Shown here: piece by piece, positions 18,332-26,558 of the stretch
Layout: every line of letters starts with the position of its first letter
Position numbering within the stretch: the first letter of the stretch is position 1
The notes under the pieces: model-generated
Database searches by the model: none
What the model was told of the DNA's origin: nothing
What the model saw: only the letters and a program-made list of their open reading frames with translations
Assembly: GCA_016710525.1 (NCBI GenBank)
Contig: JADJVQ010000023.1
Span: 1 to 64,000, forward strand
Length of the DNA stretch: 64,000 nt
DNA from: Burkholderiaceae bacterium
Lineage (GTDB): Bacteria > Pseudomonadota > Gammaproteobacteria > Burkholderiales > Burkholderiaceae_E
Direction of reading: 5' to 3'
Position numbers and translations under genes: made by a program

Positions 18332-20053
18332 TCACAGGTCTTCAGAAGACAGGATCATTTCGGTCAGACCCTTGCCACCCTGCACCATCGGCCAGACGTT
18401 TTCCTTCTGGTCGGTGAGGATGTCGAGGAAGACCAGCCGGTCTTTGTACTTGCCGAAGGCATCGCGCAACGCGGGCTCGACATCCTGCGGATGCTCGACC
18501 CGGATACCGATGTGGCCATAGGCCTCGGCCAGCTTGACGAAGTCGGGCAAGGCGTCCATGTAGGACTCTGAATACCGGCTGCCGTACTCGATCTGCTGCC
18601 ACTGCCGGACCATGCCCAGGTAGCGGTTGTTCAGGTTCACGATCTTCACCGGCAAGTGGTACTGCTTGCAGGTTGAGAGTTCCTGGATGCACATCTGGAT
18701 CGAGCCCTCGCCGGTGATGCAGGCCACCTGCGCGTCCGGATGCGCCATCTTCACGCCCATCGCGTACGGCAGCCCCACACCCATCGTGCCCAGGCCGCCC
18801 GAGTTGATCCAGCGGCGCGGCTTGTCGAACTTGTAGAACTGGGCGGCCCACATCTGGTGCTGGCCCACGTCCGAGGTGATGTACGCGTCACCCTTGGTCA
18901 CTTCCCAGAGCTTCTCGACCACGAACTGCGGCTTGATCAGATCGGACTTCTTGTCGTAGCGCAGGCAGTCCTTGGTGCGCCACTCGTCGATCTGCTTCCA
19001 CCAGGCAGCGACCGCAGCCTCGTCGGTGCGCGAACCACTGGCGAACTGCTGTTCAACCAGGCCGATCAGATCGACCAGCGTCTCGCGCACGTCGCCGACG
19101 ATCGGCACATCGACCTTGACCCGCTTGGAGATGGACGAGGGATCGACGTCGACGTGGATGATCTTGTGCGGGTTCTGGGCAAAGTGCTTGGGATCGCCGA
19201 TCACGCGGTCGTCGAAGCGCGCGCCGATCGCGATCAGCACGTCGCAGTGCTGCATCGCCATGTTGGCTTCGTAGGTGCCGTGCATGCCGGGCATGCCGAC
19301 GAACTTGCGGTCGCTGGCGCGGAATCCGCCCAGCCCCATCAGGGTATTGGTGACCGGGAAGCCCAGCAGGTCGACGAATTTGTTCAGTTCCGGCGCCGCA
19401 TTGGCCAGGATGACCCCCCCACCGGTGTAGATCATGGGGCGCTGGGCCTGCATCAGCAGTTGCAGCGCCTTCTTGATCTGGCCCTGGTGCCCCTTGACCA
19501 CGGGGTTGTAGGAACGCATCTCGACCGACTTCGGATACTCGAAGCGGCACTTGTCGCGCGTGACATCCTTGGGGATGTCGACCAGCACCGGGCCGGGCCG
19601 GCCGGTGGTCGCGATGTGGAAGGCCTTCTTCATCGTCTCGGCGAGGTCCTTGACGCTCTTGACGAGGAAGTTGTGCTTCACGCACGGGCGGGTGATGCCG
19701 ACCGTGTCGCACTCCTGGAAGGCATCCTGCCCGATCGCGTGCGTGGGCACCTGCCCCGACAGGATGATCATCGGGATCGAGTCCATGTAGGCGGTGGCGA
19801 TGCCGGTGACCGCGTTGGTCACGCCCGGGCCGCTGGTGACCAGACACACGCCCACCTTCTGGGTTGCACGCGAATACGCGTCGGCGGCATGCACCGCGGC
19901 CTGCTCGTGGCGCACCAGAATGTGCTGGAATGTTTCCTGCTTGAAGATGGCGTCGTAGATATAGAGAACCGAGCCACCGGGATAGCCAAAGACATGCTCG
20001 ACGCCTTCTTCCTGAAGGCATCGAACGACGATTTCTGCACCAGAGAGTTCCAT
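18332..20053 (-). CDS. ilvB: Acetolactate synthase large (catalytic) subunit
   Basis: ThDP- and FAD-dependent enzyme joining pyruvate with pyruvate or 2-oxobutyrate, first step of branched-chain amino acid synthesis (573 aa). The activating glutamate lies in VRHEQAAVHAADAYSRAT, the FAD-binding middle domain and the ThDP/Mg motif (GEGSIQM…NLNN) are intact. The frame is open 93 codons further upstream, but the ATG at 20053 (MELSGAEIVVRC) has AAAGGA at the right distance and matches the family. Transcribed from the promoter at 20303–20332 with a long leader. Confidence 0.97.
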   Translation of the reverse strand: MELSGAEIVVRCLQEEGVEHVFGYPGGSVLYIYDAIFKQETFQHILVRHEQAAVHAADAYSRATQKVGVCLVTSGPGVTNAVTGIATAYMDSIPMIILSGQVPTHAIGQDAFQECDTVGITRPCVKHNFLVKSVKDLAETMKKAFHIATTGRPGPVLVDIPKDVTRDKCRFEYPKSVEMRSYNPVVKGHQGQIKKALQLLMQAQRPMIYTGGGVILANAAPELNKFVDLLGFPVTNTLMGLGGFRASDRKFVGMPGMHGTYEANMAMQHCDVLIAIGARFDDRVIGDPKHFAQNPHKIIHVDVDPSSISKRVKVDVPIVGDVRETLVDLIGLVEQQFASGSRTDEAAVAAWWKQIDEWRTKDCLRYDKKSDLIKPQFVVEKLWEVTKGDAYITSDVGQHQMWAAQFYKFDKPRRWINSGGLGTMGVGLPYAMGVKMAHPDAQVACITGEGSIQMCIQELSTCKQYHLPVKIVNLNNRYLGMVRQWQQIEYGSRYSESYMDALPDFVKLAEAYGHIGIRVEHPQDVEPALRDAFGKYKDRLVFLDILTDQKENVWPMVQGGKGLTEMILSSEDL

Positions 20054-20302
20054 GAAAGAATTCCTTTCAAGATCCAGGGAGCCCGGCCGCCGGCGCCAAC
20101 GCGAAAGCCAGTGGCTTGTCGCCTCGACACAGACCTTGGAACGGGACCTGCGAGGTTGATCGGGCGCCGGCCGTCTCCCTTGTGGGGAGGGCCAGGGCGT
20201 AAATTGCCTCTTCGGCCCGCGGAGGGATGAGTCGCGCGCCGAAAAGACAGCGGCGCCCGGCAACACGAACAGCGGTTGCAGGACGCCGTGGGGATCAGCG
20301 GG
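20054..20302 (-). promoter_or_regulatory. Long 5' leader of ilvB (about 240 nt), structured
   Basis: This stretch of the 355-bp ilvB–sigma-factor gap would be transcribed ahead of ilvB. It contains a strong stem at 20169–20193 (GGCC/GGCC and CTCCC/GGGAG arms around the loop at 20180–20184, with a 2-nt bulge). No Leu/Val/Ile-rich leader peptide and no U-run were seen, so classical attenuation is not supported. Its length suggests post-initiation control, but the mechanism is not evident. Confidence 0.4.
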
Positions 20303-20332
20303 AGCATACTGCACCGCAGCAGCCGGGGTCAA
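20303..20332 (-). promoter_or_regulatory. Sigma-70 promoter of the ilvBNC operon
   Basis: On the minus strand TTGACC (20332–20327) and TATGCT (20308–20303) are separated by 18 bp. Predicted transcription start near 20296, about 240 nt ahead of the ilvB ATG. The remaining sequence up to the sigma-factor gene at 20409 shows nothing else recognisable. Confidence 0.7.
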
Positions 20333-20408
20333 GAACGCCCCCGTGCCCGCGCGGCTCTGCTAGGATTCGCGATCTGCAAATCACCCGGCTGACCCGCTCC
20401 CTCTCTCA

Positions 20409-20978
20409 ATGGCCTCTCGGCAGGAATTGTCGGACTTTCTGGCCTCGGTCGAGCGGCGAGCCTTCAAGCACGCGGTCTACGCCGTGCGAGATGAAGACGC
20501 GGCGCTCGATCTTGTCCAGGACAGCATGCTCAAGCTGTCCGAACGCTATGGCGACAAGCCCGCAGCTGAATTCCCGATGCTGTTCCAGCGTATCCTTCAG
20601 AACACCATCACCGACCACTTTCGACGGCAGAAAGTTCGAAACACCTGGGTCACGCTTTTTTCGGCGTTCATGCCGGATGATGACGAATCAGGAGAACGTG
20701 ATCCGCTCGAGACGCTCGACGCCCAGGAGGGCACCGAAAGGGCGCGCAGCGCCGCCGACGAGGTCGAGCGGGCACAGATCATGCGTGCGATCGAAGACGA
20801 GATCAAACGGCTGCCGCCGCGTCAACGGGAGGCGTTTCTGATGCGTTACTGGGAAGATATGGATGTGGCAGAAACCGCTGCCGCAATGGGCTGCTCGGAA
20901 GGCAGCGTCAAGACGCACTGTTCCCGTGCGACTCACTCGCTAGCGGCTGCGCTGCGGGCGAAGGGAATCACGCTATGA
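20409..20978 (+). CDS. RNA polymerase sigma factor, ECF (sigma-70 family)
   Basis: 189-aa sigma factor with region 2 (DEDAALDLVQDSMLKLSERY … FQRILQNTITDHFRRQ) and region 4 (LPPRQREAFLMRYWEDMDVAETAAAMG then SEGSVKTHCSRA). It is the first of four tightly packed genes with a membrane protein (DUF3619) overlapping its stop by 4 bp, the usual layout of a sigma/anti-sigma pair. This four-gene set divergent to ilvB is common in Burkholderiales. The regulon is unknown; the anti-sigma role of the next gene is inference from context. Confidence 0.93.
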   Translation: MASRQELSDFLASVERRAFKHAVYAVRDEDAALDLVQDSMLKLSERYGDKPAAEFPMLFQRILQNTITDHFRRQKVRNTWVTLFSAFMPDDDESGERDPLETLDAQEGTERARSAADEVERAQIMRAIEDEIKRLPPRQREAFLMRYWEDMDVAETAAAMGCSEGSVKTHCSRATHSLAAALRAKGITL

Positions 20979-21376
20979 ACGAACAGCAGTTTGCACAGGA
21001 AATCCGCCGTTCTCTGGACGAGTCCGCCGCTCGTCTGCCTTATCGCGTCAGTCATCGGCTGGAATTGGCCCGCAACGCCGCGCTCGCCCGCCAAAGCACC
21101 ACCGAGGTGCAGCGCGTGAACGTTCCCGTTGGAGCGCTGGCCGGCGCTGGCGCCTCGAGCGGTTCACCCGAGCACACCGTATGGTGGCGGCTGGCTGTCA
21201 CGCTGGTCCCTGTCCTGGTCGTCGCGGTCGGGCTGATGGTCATTTCCGTCTGGAACGACACCGAAACGGCCGACGAGATCGCCGAAGTCGATACCGCCGT
21301 CCTGACCGATGAGGTGCCCCTGTCGGCCTACACCGACCGCGGGTTCGGCGTTTTCCTTAAAAACAGCCGGCAGTGA
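20975..21376 (+). CDS. DUF3619 family membrane protein, probable anti-sigma partner
   Basis: 133 aa: a soluble N-terminal part (MNEQQFAQEIRRSLDESAARL), one transmembrane helix at about 70–92 (LAVTLVPVLVVAVGLMVISV) and a short periplasmic tail rich in Asp, Glu and Thr. ATG overlaps the sigma-factor stop (ATGA), implying coupled translation and equal amounts. Single-pass topology next to an ECF sigma factor suggests an anti-sigma factor, although the zinc-binding HxxxCxxC motif of ZAS anti-sigma factors is absent. Confidence 0.88.
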   Translation: MNEQQFAQEIRRSLDESAARLPYRVSHRLELARNAALARQSTTEVQRVNVPVGALAGAGASSGSPEHTVWWRLAVTLVPVLVVAVGLMVISVWNDTETADEIAEVDTAVLTDEVPLSAYTDRGFGVFLKNSRQ

Positions 21377-22056
21377 GCCCCGTCGCCCGCTCGCTGCGTT
21401 CGCACCGCTCGCCGCACCCGGTTCGGGTCCTGGCGGGGCGGATGCTCACGCTGGCCGCAGGGCTGCTCGGGGCCCTGCTGATCTGGAACAGCGCTGCCGC
21501 GCAGGCGCTCGACCCCAAGCAGCCGGCCGCCGCCGCGCGGCAAGGCTCGCTGCTGGTGCTGGTCCAGCCCCTGTGGAGCGAACTGAGCGCCTTTCAGCGC
21601 GAAACCCTCGCACCGCTCGAACCCAACTGGAACAGCCTGCCGCTGGCCAAGAAGCGCTCCTGGCTGGCCCTGACCGAAAAAATGCCCGGCATGAGCCCCG
21701 CCGAGCGCGCCAAGGCGCAGGTCCGCATCCGCGAATGGGCTTCGCTGTCGCCCGAACAACGGCGCATGGCGCGAAACAACTATCGGCTGGCCAAGTCCCT
21801 GGACCGCGACGAGCGGGTCGCCACCTGGGAAAGCTATCGCCAGATGACCCCCGAACAGCGTTCGGTCCTGCGCGCCAACGGCTGGACCAGCAATACGGCG
21901 GCGCGCCACGCCGGTTCGCCGACCGGTCTGGCCAAGGAAGCGGCCCGACCGATCGCCGTGGTACCGGCGGCGACCCGGCCAGCCCCGGGGTCTTCCAATC
22001 CCCGCACCACCGTTCGCAACGCCACGGTGGCCCCGCCGCTTCCCAGCGCCGACTGA
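21373..22056 (+). CDS. DUF3106 domain-containing exported protein
   Basis: 227 aa with a hydrophobic N-terminal segment (about residues 17–40, LAGRMLTLAAGLLGALLIW) likely to be a signal peptide or anchor, followed by DUF3106: repeated short helices in the rhythm LSAFQRETLAPLEPNWNSL … SPEQRRMARNNYRLAKSL … TPEQRSVLRANG. The tail is Pro/Ala/Thr-rich. Function unknown; the helical SPEQR repeats recall periplasmic sensor proteins of the CpxP/ZraP type, which is only a suggestion. Starts with GTG at 21373, overlapping the previous stop by 4 bp. Confidence 0.88.
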   Translation: MSPVARSLRSHRSPHPVRVLAGRMLTLAAGLLGALLIWNSAAAQALDPKQPAAAARQGSLLVLVQPLWSELSAFQRETLAPLEPNWNSLPLAKKRSWLALTEKMPGMSPAERAKAQVRIREWASLSPEQRRMARNNYRLAKSLDRDERVATWESYRQMTPEQRSVLRANGWTSNTAARHAGSPTGLAKEAARPIAVVPAATRPAPGSSNPRTTVRNATVAPPLPSAD

Positions 22057-22091
22057 GGGGCCTGCTGACCCCTGCGGGCCGGCGCAGCGCC

Positions 22092-22604
22092 ATGATTTCC
22101 ACGTCACGCCTGGGCACCCCGCCTGTGCCCGCACCCGCGCCGGCCCTGCCCGCCGCCGACCCCTGGCGCCGATTCATGTGTGTCGCCTATGAGGGCGTGA
22201 TCCTGTTCGGCGTGGTGTTCTTCTTCGCCTACGCGTTCTCGGCACTGACCCAGTACAAGGGCCAGAGCGGAATGCTGCGCAACGTCTTCCAGGCCTTCAT
22301 GTTCTGTGTGCTGGGGATGTACTTCGTCTGGTTCTGGTCCAAAGGCCGGCGCACCTTGCCCATGAAGACCATGGGGGTGACCCTGGTCGACCAGGCCGGC
22401 GCACCGGCGGGCCGTGGCCGTGCCCTGGTGCGCTATCTGGCCGCCAGTGCGGGATGGGCTTTGCCGCTGGCATTGGCGGCTTGGGTGCACCCGGGCACGA
22501 TCGTGCTGGTCGTGCTGCCTTTCGTGCCCACCTTCTTCGACGCGCAACGGCGCGCGCTGTACGACATCGTCAGCGGCACCCGGCTGGTCGCCGAACCGCG
22601 CTGA
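22092..22604 (+). CDS. RDD family membrane protein
   Basis: 170-aa inner-membrane protein with an RDD domain: WRRFMCVAYEGVILFGVVF at the first helix, then LPMKTMGVTLVDQAG and a final helix pair ending RRALYDIVSGTRLV. Transport of small solutes has been proposed for some family members. Last gene of the sigma-factor operon, 35 bp after DUF3106. ATG at 22092 chosen at the end of the upstream gene; no start further upstream is plausible. Confidence 0.9.
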   Translation: MISTSRLGTPPVPAPAPALPAADPWRRFMCVAYEGVILFGVVFFFAYAFSALTQYKGQSGMLRNVFQAFMFCVLGMYFVWFWSKGRRTLPMKTMGVTLVDQAGAPAGRGRALVRYLAASAGWALPLALAAWVHPGTIVLVVLPFVPTFFDAQRRALYDIVSGTRLVAEPR

Positions 22605-22639
22605 CGGGTCCCGACGCGGCCGGCACCCGTTCGGGCTGC

Positions 22640-22653
22640 CGGGCGAAGGCCCG
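22640..22653. terminator. Possible hairpin between converging RDD and decarboxylase genes
   Basis: CGGGC-GAAG-GCCCG forms a perfect five-pair stem with a tetraloop in the 66-bp gap between converging genes. There is no T-run on either side, so intrinsic termination is only possible, not shown. Confidence 0.3.
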
Positions 22654-22670
22654 CCCGGGCCCTGCGCTTC

Positions 22671-24917
22671 CTAGAGCCCGTTCTTCACGCAGTCCACGAA
22701 GTACTGCTTCTTCTCGTCGATGAGCAGGCCGTGCACGTCGGTCTCGAAGCCCGGAAAGCGCTCGTTGAACGAACGCGCGAACTGCAGGTACTCCACGATC
22801 GCGCGGTTGAAGCGCTCGCCCGGAATCAGCAGCGGAATGCCCGGCGGATACGGGGTGACCAGCATCGTGGTGATGCGCCCTTCGAGTTCATCGATCGGCA
22901 CCCGGTCGACCTTTCGATGGGCCAGGCACTCGAAAGCGTCCGACGGCTTCATCACCGGGACCATGTCGGACAGGTACATCTCGGTCGTGACCCGGGCGAC
23001 ATCGTGCAGCTTGTAATCCTCGTGGATCTGCTGGGCCAGATCGCGCAGCCCCACCCGCTCGTACTGCGGATGCGCCTGCACGAACTCCGGCATCACGCGC
23101 CACAGCGGCTGGTTGCCGTCGTAGTCGGCCTTGAACTGCTGCAGTTCGGTCACCAGCGTATTCCAGCGGCCTTTGGTGATGCCGATGGTGAACATCACGA
23201 AGAACGAATACAGCCCGGTCTTCTCGACCACCACGCCGTGTTCGGCCAGGTACTTGGTGACGATCGCCGCCGGAATGCCCCAGTCGGAGAACTTGCCGTT
23301 GATGTCCAGACCCGGCGTGCAGATGGTCGCCTTGATCGGGTCGAGCATGTTGAAGCCATTGGCCAGCTTGCCGAAGCCGTGCCACTTGTCGCTGGACTTC
23401 AGGAACCAGTCCTCGCGCATGCCGATGCCGTTGTCGGCCAGCTGATTGGGACCCCAGACCTGGAACCACCAGTCCTTGCCGAACTCGGCATCGACCTTGC
23501 GCATCGCGCGCCGGAAGGCCAGCGACTCGAAGATGGATTCTTCGACCAGGGCCGTACCGCCCGGCGGCTCCATCATGGCCGCCGCGACATCGCAGCTGGC
23601 GATGATCGCGTACTGCGGGCTGGTCGACGTGTGCATCAGGAACGCTTCGTTGAAGCGGTACTGGTCGAGCTTGCGGTTCTCGGACTCCTGAACCAGGATC
23701 TGCGAGGCCTGCGACAGGCCCGCCAGCAGCTTGTGCGTGGACTGGGTGGCGAACACCATCCCGTCCTTGCTGCGCGGCCGGTTGGGGCCGATCGCATGGA
23801 ATTCGTGATAGTAGGGATGGAAGACCGCGTGCGGCAGCCAGGCCTCGTCGAAGTGAAGATTTTCGATGTAGTCGCCCAGCTGCGCCTTGATCTTCTCGAC
23901 GTTGTAGATCACGCCGTCATAGGTGGACTGGGTGATGGTCATCACCCGGGGGCGCACACTCTTGTCCTTGACCAGCGGATTGGCGTCGATCTTGCGCTGG
24001 ATGCTCGCCACATCGAACTCTTCGATCGGGATCGGGCCGATGATGCCCTGGTGATTGCGCGTGGGCTGCAGGAAGATCGGCACCGTGCCGGTCATCATGA
24101 TCGCGTGCAGGATCGACTTGTGGCAGTTGCGATCGACCAGCACCACGTCGTCGGTCCCCACCGCGCTGTGCCAGACGATCTTGTTGGACGTCGACGTGCC
24201 GTTGGTGACGAAAAACAGATGGTCCGCCGTGAAGATGCGCGCGGCGTTGCGCTCCGATGCGGCCACCGGGCCGGTGTGGTCGAGCAGCTGACCCAACTCG
24301 TCGACCGCATTGCAGACATCGGCGCGCAGCATGTTTTCGCCGAAGAACTGATGGAACATCTGGCCCACCGGGCTCTTCAGGAAGGCGACTCCGCCCGAGT
24401 GCCCCGGGCAGTGCCATGAATACGAGCCGTCGTTGGCATAGTGGACCAGCGCCTTGAAGAATGGCGGTGCCAGCGAGTTCAGGTAATTGTTCGCCTCGCG
24501 GATGATGTAGCGCGCCACGAAGTCCGGGGTGTCCTCGAACATGTGAATGAAGCCGTGCAGCTCCTTCAGGATGTCGTTGGGGATGTGCTGGGAGGTGCGC
24601 GTCTCGCCGAACAGGAAGATCGGGATGTCGGCGTTTCGCCGGCGGGTTTCGGCGATGAACTTCTTAAGGTCCTTGATCGCGGCGCTCTCGTCGCCATCCT
24701 CGGAGATCTCCTCGTCGTCGATCGACACCACGAATGCCGACGCGCGCGCCGCCTGGTTGGCGACCATCGAGACATCGTTGTAGGTAAATCCGCCGACGAC
24801 GTCCATGCCCTGGTCTTCGATCGCCTTGGCCAGCGCCCGAATGCCCAGGCCGCTGGAGGACTCCGACTTCCAGTCTTCGTCGATGATCACCACGGGGAAT
24901 CGGAACTTCATGGCCAT
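22671..24917 (-). CDS. Orn/Lys/Arg decarboxylase (fold-type I, PLP)
   Basis: 748-aa PLP-dependent basic amino acid decarboxylase. An N-terminal response-regulator-like wing domain (about 1–130) is followed by the PLP domain: HCPGHSGGVAF, TNGTSTSNKIV, the cofactor-binding Asp near 357 (HFDEAW) and the Schiff-base Lys396 in TQSTHKLLAG. Arginine, lysine and ornithine decarboxylases share these, so the substrate is not decided. Likely roles are polyamine synthesis or acid resistance; no linked antiporter gene is present. ATG at 24917 with GAAGG upstream; an ATG two codons later is possible. Confidence 0.93.
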   Translation of the reverse strand: MAMKFRFPVVIIDEDWKSESSSGLGIRALAKAIEDQGMDVVGGFTYNDVSMVANQAARASAFVVSIDDEEISEDGDESAAIKDLKKFIAETRRRNADIPIFLFGETRTSQHIPNDILKELHGFIHMFEDTPDFVARYIIREANNYLNSLAPPFFKALVHYANDGSYSWHCPGHSGGVAFLKSPVGQMFHQFFGENMLRADVCNAVDELGQLLDHTGPVAASERNAARIFTADHLFFVTNGTSTSNKIVWHSAVGTDDVVLVDRNCHKSILHAIMMTGTVPIFLQPTRNHQGIIGPIPIEEFDVASIQRKIDANPLVKDKSVRPRVMTITQSTYDGVIYNVEKIKAQLGDYIENLHFDEAWLPHAVFHPYYHEFHAIGPNRPRSKDGMVFATQSTHKLLAGLSQASQILVQESENRKLDQYRFNEAFLMHTSTSPQYAIIASCDVAAAMMEPPGGTALVEESIFESLAFRRAMRKVDAEFGKDWWFQVWGPNQLADNGIGMREDWFLKSSDKWHGFGKLANGFNMLDPIKATICTPGLDINGKFSDWGIPAAIVTKYLAEHGVVVEKTGLYSFFVMFTIGITKGRWNTLVTELQQFKADYDGNQPLWRVMPEFVQAHPQYERVGLRDLAQQIHEDYKLHDVARVTTEMYLSDMVPVMKPSDAFECLAHRKVDRVPIDELEGRITTMLVTPYPPGIPLLIPGERFNRAIVEYLQFARSFNERFPGFETDVHGLLIDEKKQYFVDCVKNGL

Positions 24918-25196
24918 GAGATGCCTTCAGGGAAAGAGGGGGTGGCGGTGAGGTGCCGCGAGGTCGGTTCGGTCGGGGAAAATCGCGCGCACATGCCCAG
25001 GGGCGCCGGCCAGGCGCGATCGTCGCGCGCAAGTAGATCACAAAACGCCGGAAGGCTCGATGACAGCGACGGCACTGGTCGATTTTCCAGCCTTTCGGCT
25101 CGCGGGAATCGCGCAATCGCCCCGATCGGCGCGCGCACGACCACCCATCGGGGTGAGTGACTCGGATGCCTCTGTTGAGTCATGCTGAAAGCTCGT

Positions 25197-25217
25197 ATCA
25201 CATTGAAAACATGTGAT
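25197..25217. promoter_or_regulatory. Perfect inverted repeat in the 494-bp decarboxylase–pilin gap
   Basis: ATCACAT and ATGTGAT, seven-base arms around a seven-base A-rich spacer, in an AT-rich patch inside otherwise GC-rich DNA, followed by TTTTT at 25217–25221. It could be an operator for either divergent gene or a weak terminator. The rest of 24918–25411 shows nothing recognisable apart from the ribosome-binding site of the next gene. Confidence 0.4.
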
Positions 25218-25411
25218 TTTTCAGTGTCTAAAGGTTAACTCCGAGAGCCGCCCCGGAATCCCCGGACATATGATGGATTGCGCATTGCGCCGGTCATGCG
25301 CCTGTATTGCCGAGCCAAAAGCTGTACGCGCGCAGCGCTCGGCCCGGTTCGGGGCCGACGATGCCGGCCCGACGCATTCCACACGCCTCGTGAACCGAAA
25401 AGGAGCAACTC

Positions 25412-25597
25412 ATGGGTTCGATCAAAGCCTTCATCGCCAGTCAGATCCGTGAAGAAGATGGGGCCGACTCGAACGCCTTCGCGATGCTGCTGGGATCGGT
25501 TGCGGCGGCCATCGCGTCGGCCGCCGCGCTGCTCGATGTGAACGGAATCTTCACCTCGATGGGTTCGAAGGTCCTGGCGCTGATCGCGGGGAGCTGA
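25412..25597 (+). CDS. Small Flp/Fap-pilin-like peptide
   Basis: 61 aa with a very strong ribosome-binding sequence (AAAAGGAG, 6 nt before ATG). The layout is that of a type IVb Flp pilin: short basic leader (MGSIKAFIASQIREEDG), then a hydrophobic helix (FAMLLGSVAAAIASAAALL) and a small C-terminal segment (GIFTSMGSKVLALI). The Flp processing motif G/ATAIEY appears altered to G/ADSNAF, so the conserved Glu and Tyr are lost. No tad or cpa genes lie nearby. Assignment as Flp-like is inference; it may instead be another small membrane peptide. Confidence 0.55.
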   Translation: MGSIKAFIASQIREEDGADSNAFAMLLGSVAAAIASAAALLDVNGIFTSMGSKVLALIAGS

Positions 25598-25816
25598 TCG
25601 GAGCGGTGCGCCCGCGCCCGGTCGGGCGCGGTCAGCCCTTCCGGCGATCGCGGACCCTGCACGCGAAGCGCCGCTCGAATCGCGGATTCGGACTGGCAGG
25701 GTCGGCCCAGGGGCCTGAGCGAGACAAAGTGCCTCGGCGGAAACGGGCGGGTCGATCATGCTGGCGGCCGGTCATCCCGATCAGCAGCCGCCCGACATTT
25801 CTCATAGACTTGCCAG

Positions 25817-26521
25817 ATGGACATCCTGGTCATCGACGATCACCCGCTGATCGTCCAGGCGATCACAACCGTCATTGGCACGCTGGGGCGCAATGCGGTC
25901 GTGCATGCATTGGAGAGCGTGGAGGCCATCGAAACGGCGGCTTTGCCGAACGATCCGCAACTGGTGCTGCTGGACCTCGCACTGCCAGGCGTCAGTGGCC
26001 TGCCGGCCCTGGAAGCGGTCTGTCGCCACTATCCGCGCTCTTCGATCGTGATCTTCTCCGCCACCCAGGATGCGGGGACGATCACCGGCGCTCTGCTGGC
26101 CGGAGCACGGGGATTCATTCCCAAGACCTCGCGATACCGGGTGCTGGCCGATGCCTTGCAGCTGGTCCTGGACGGGGGCACCTACGTGCCGCCCGACATT
26201 CTCGTATCCGACCATCCGGCCGGTGGCATGCCCAGGCTGGAGGACGAGCTCGACGGCGCCCCCGACAAACTCTCTTCGTTGGCGCCGTCCGGGCGCTTTC
26301 TCGCCTCGGCTGCCGGCAGCCGGCTGACCGAAAGGCAGCGCGAGATCGCGAGCCTGTTCGCCGATGGCCTGACCACGAAACAGATCAGCCGGCGGCTCGG
26401 AATCTCGACGAACACGGTCAAATCGCACGTCGCGGTGATTTTCCGCACGCTGGGGGTCAGCAACCGGGCCCAGGTGGTCGCCCTGACCCATTCGCTTCCG
26501 CGCAGTCCCAGCCTGCAATGA
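25817..26521 (+). CDS. LuxR/NarL-type response regulator (orphan)
   Basis: 234 aa. Receiver domain: acidic pair in VIDDHP, phospho-acceptor Asp in LVLLDLALPG, conserved Thr/Ser replaced within VIFSAT, and Lys in GFIPKTS. C-terminal LuxR helix-turn-helix: LTERQREIASLFADGLTTKQ then ISTNTVKSHVAVIFRTLGV. No histidine kinase gene is adjacent, so its partner is elsewhere. It lies 219 bp after the Flp-like gene on the same strand, which could hint at a functional link. Confidence 0.92.
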   Translation: MDILVIDDHPLIVQAITTVIGTLGRNAVVHALESVEAIETAALPNDPQLVLLDLALPGVSGLPALEAVCRHYPRSSIVIFSATQDAGTITGALLAGARGFIPKTSRYRVLADALQLVLDGGTYVPPDILVSDHPAGGMPRLEDELDGAPDKLSSLAPSGRFLASAAGSRLTERQREIASLFADGLTTKQISRRLGISTNTVKSHVAVIFRTLGVSNRAQVVALTHSLPRSPSLQ

Positions 26522-26558
26522 TCCGCCGGGCGCTGCCGCCAGGGTCGACCCGCCCTCG

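Noticed and set aside
25197..25217. CRP or FNR site
   Set aside because: The half-sites are TCACA…TGTGA (outward orientation with 11 bp between), not TGTGA-N6-TCACA, and not TTGAT-N4-ATCAA.
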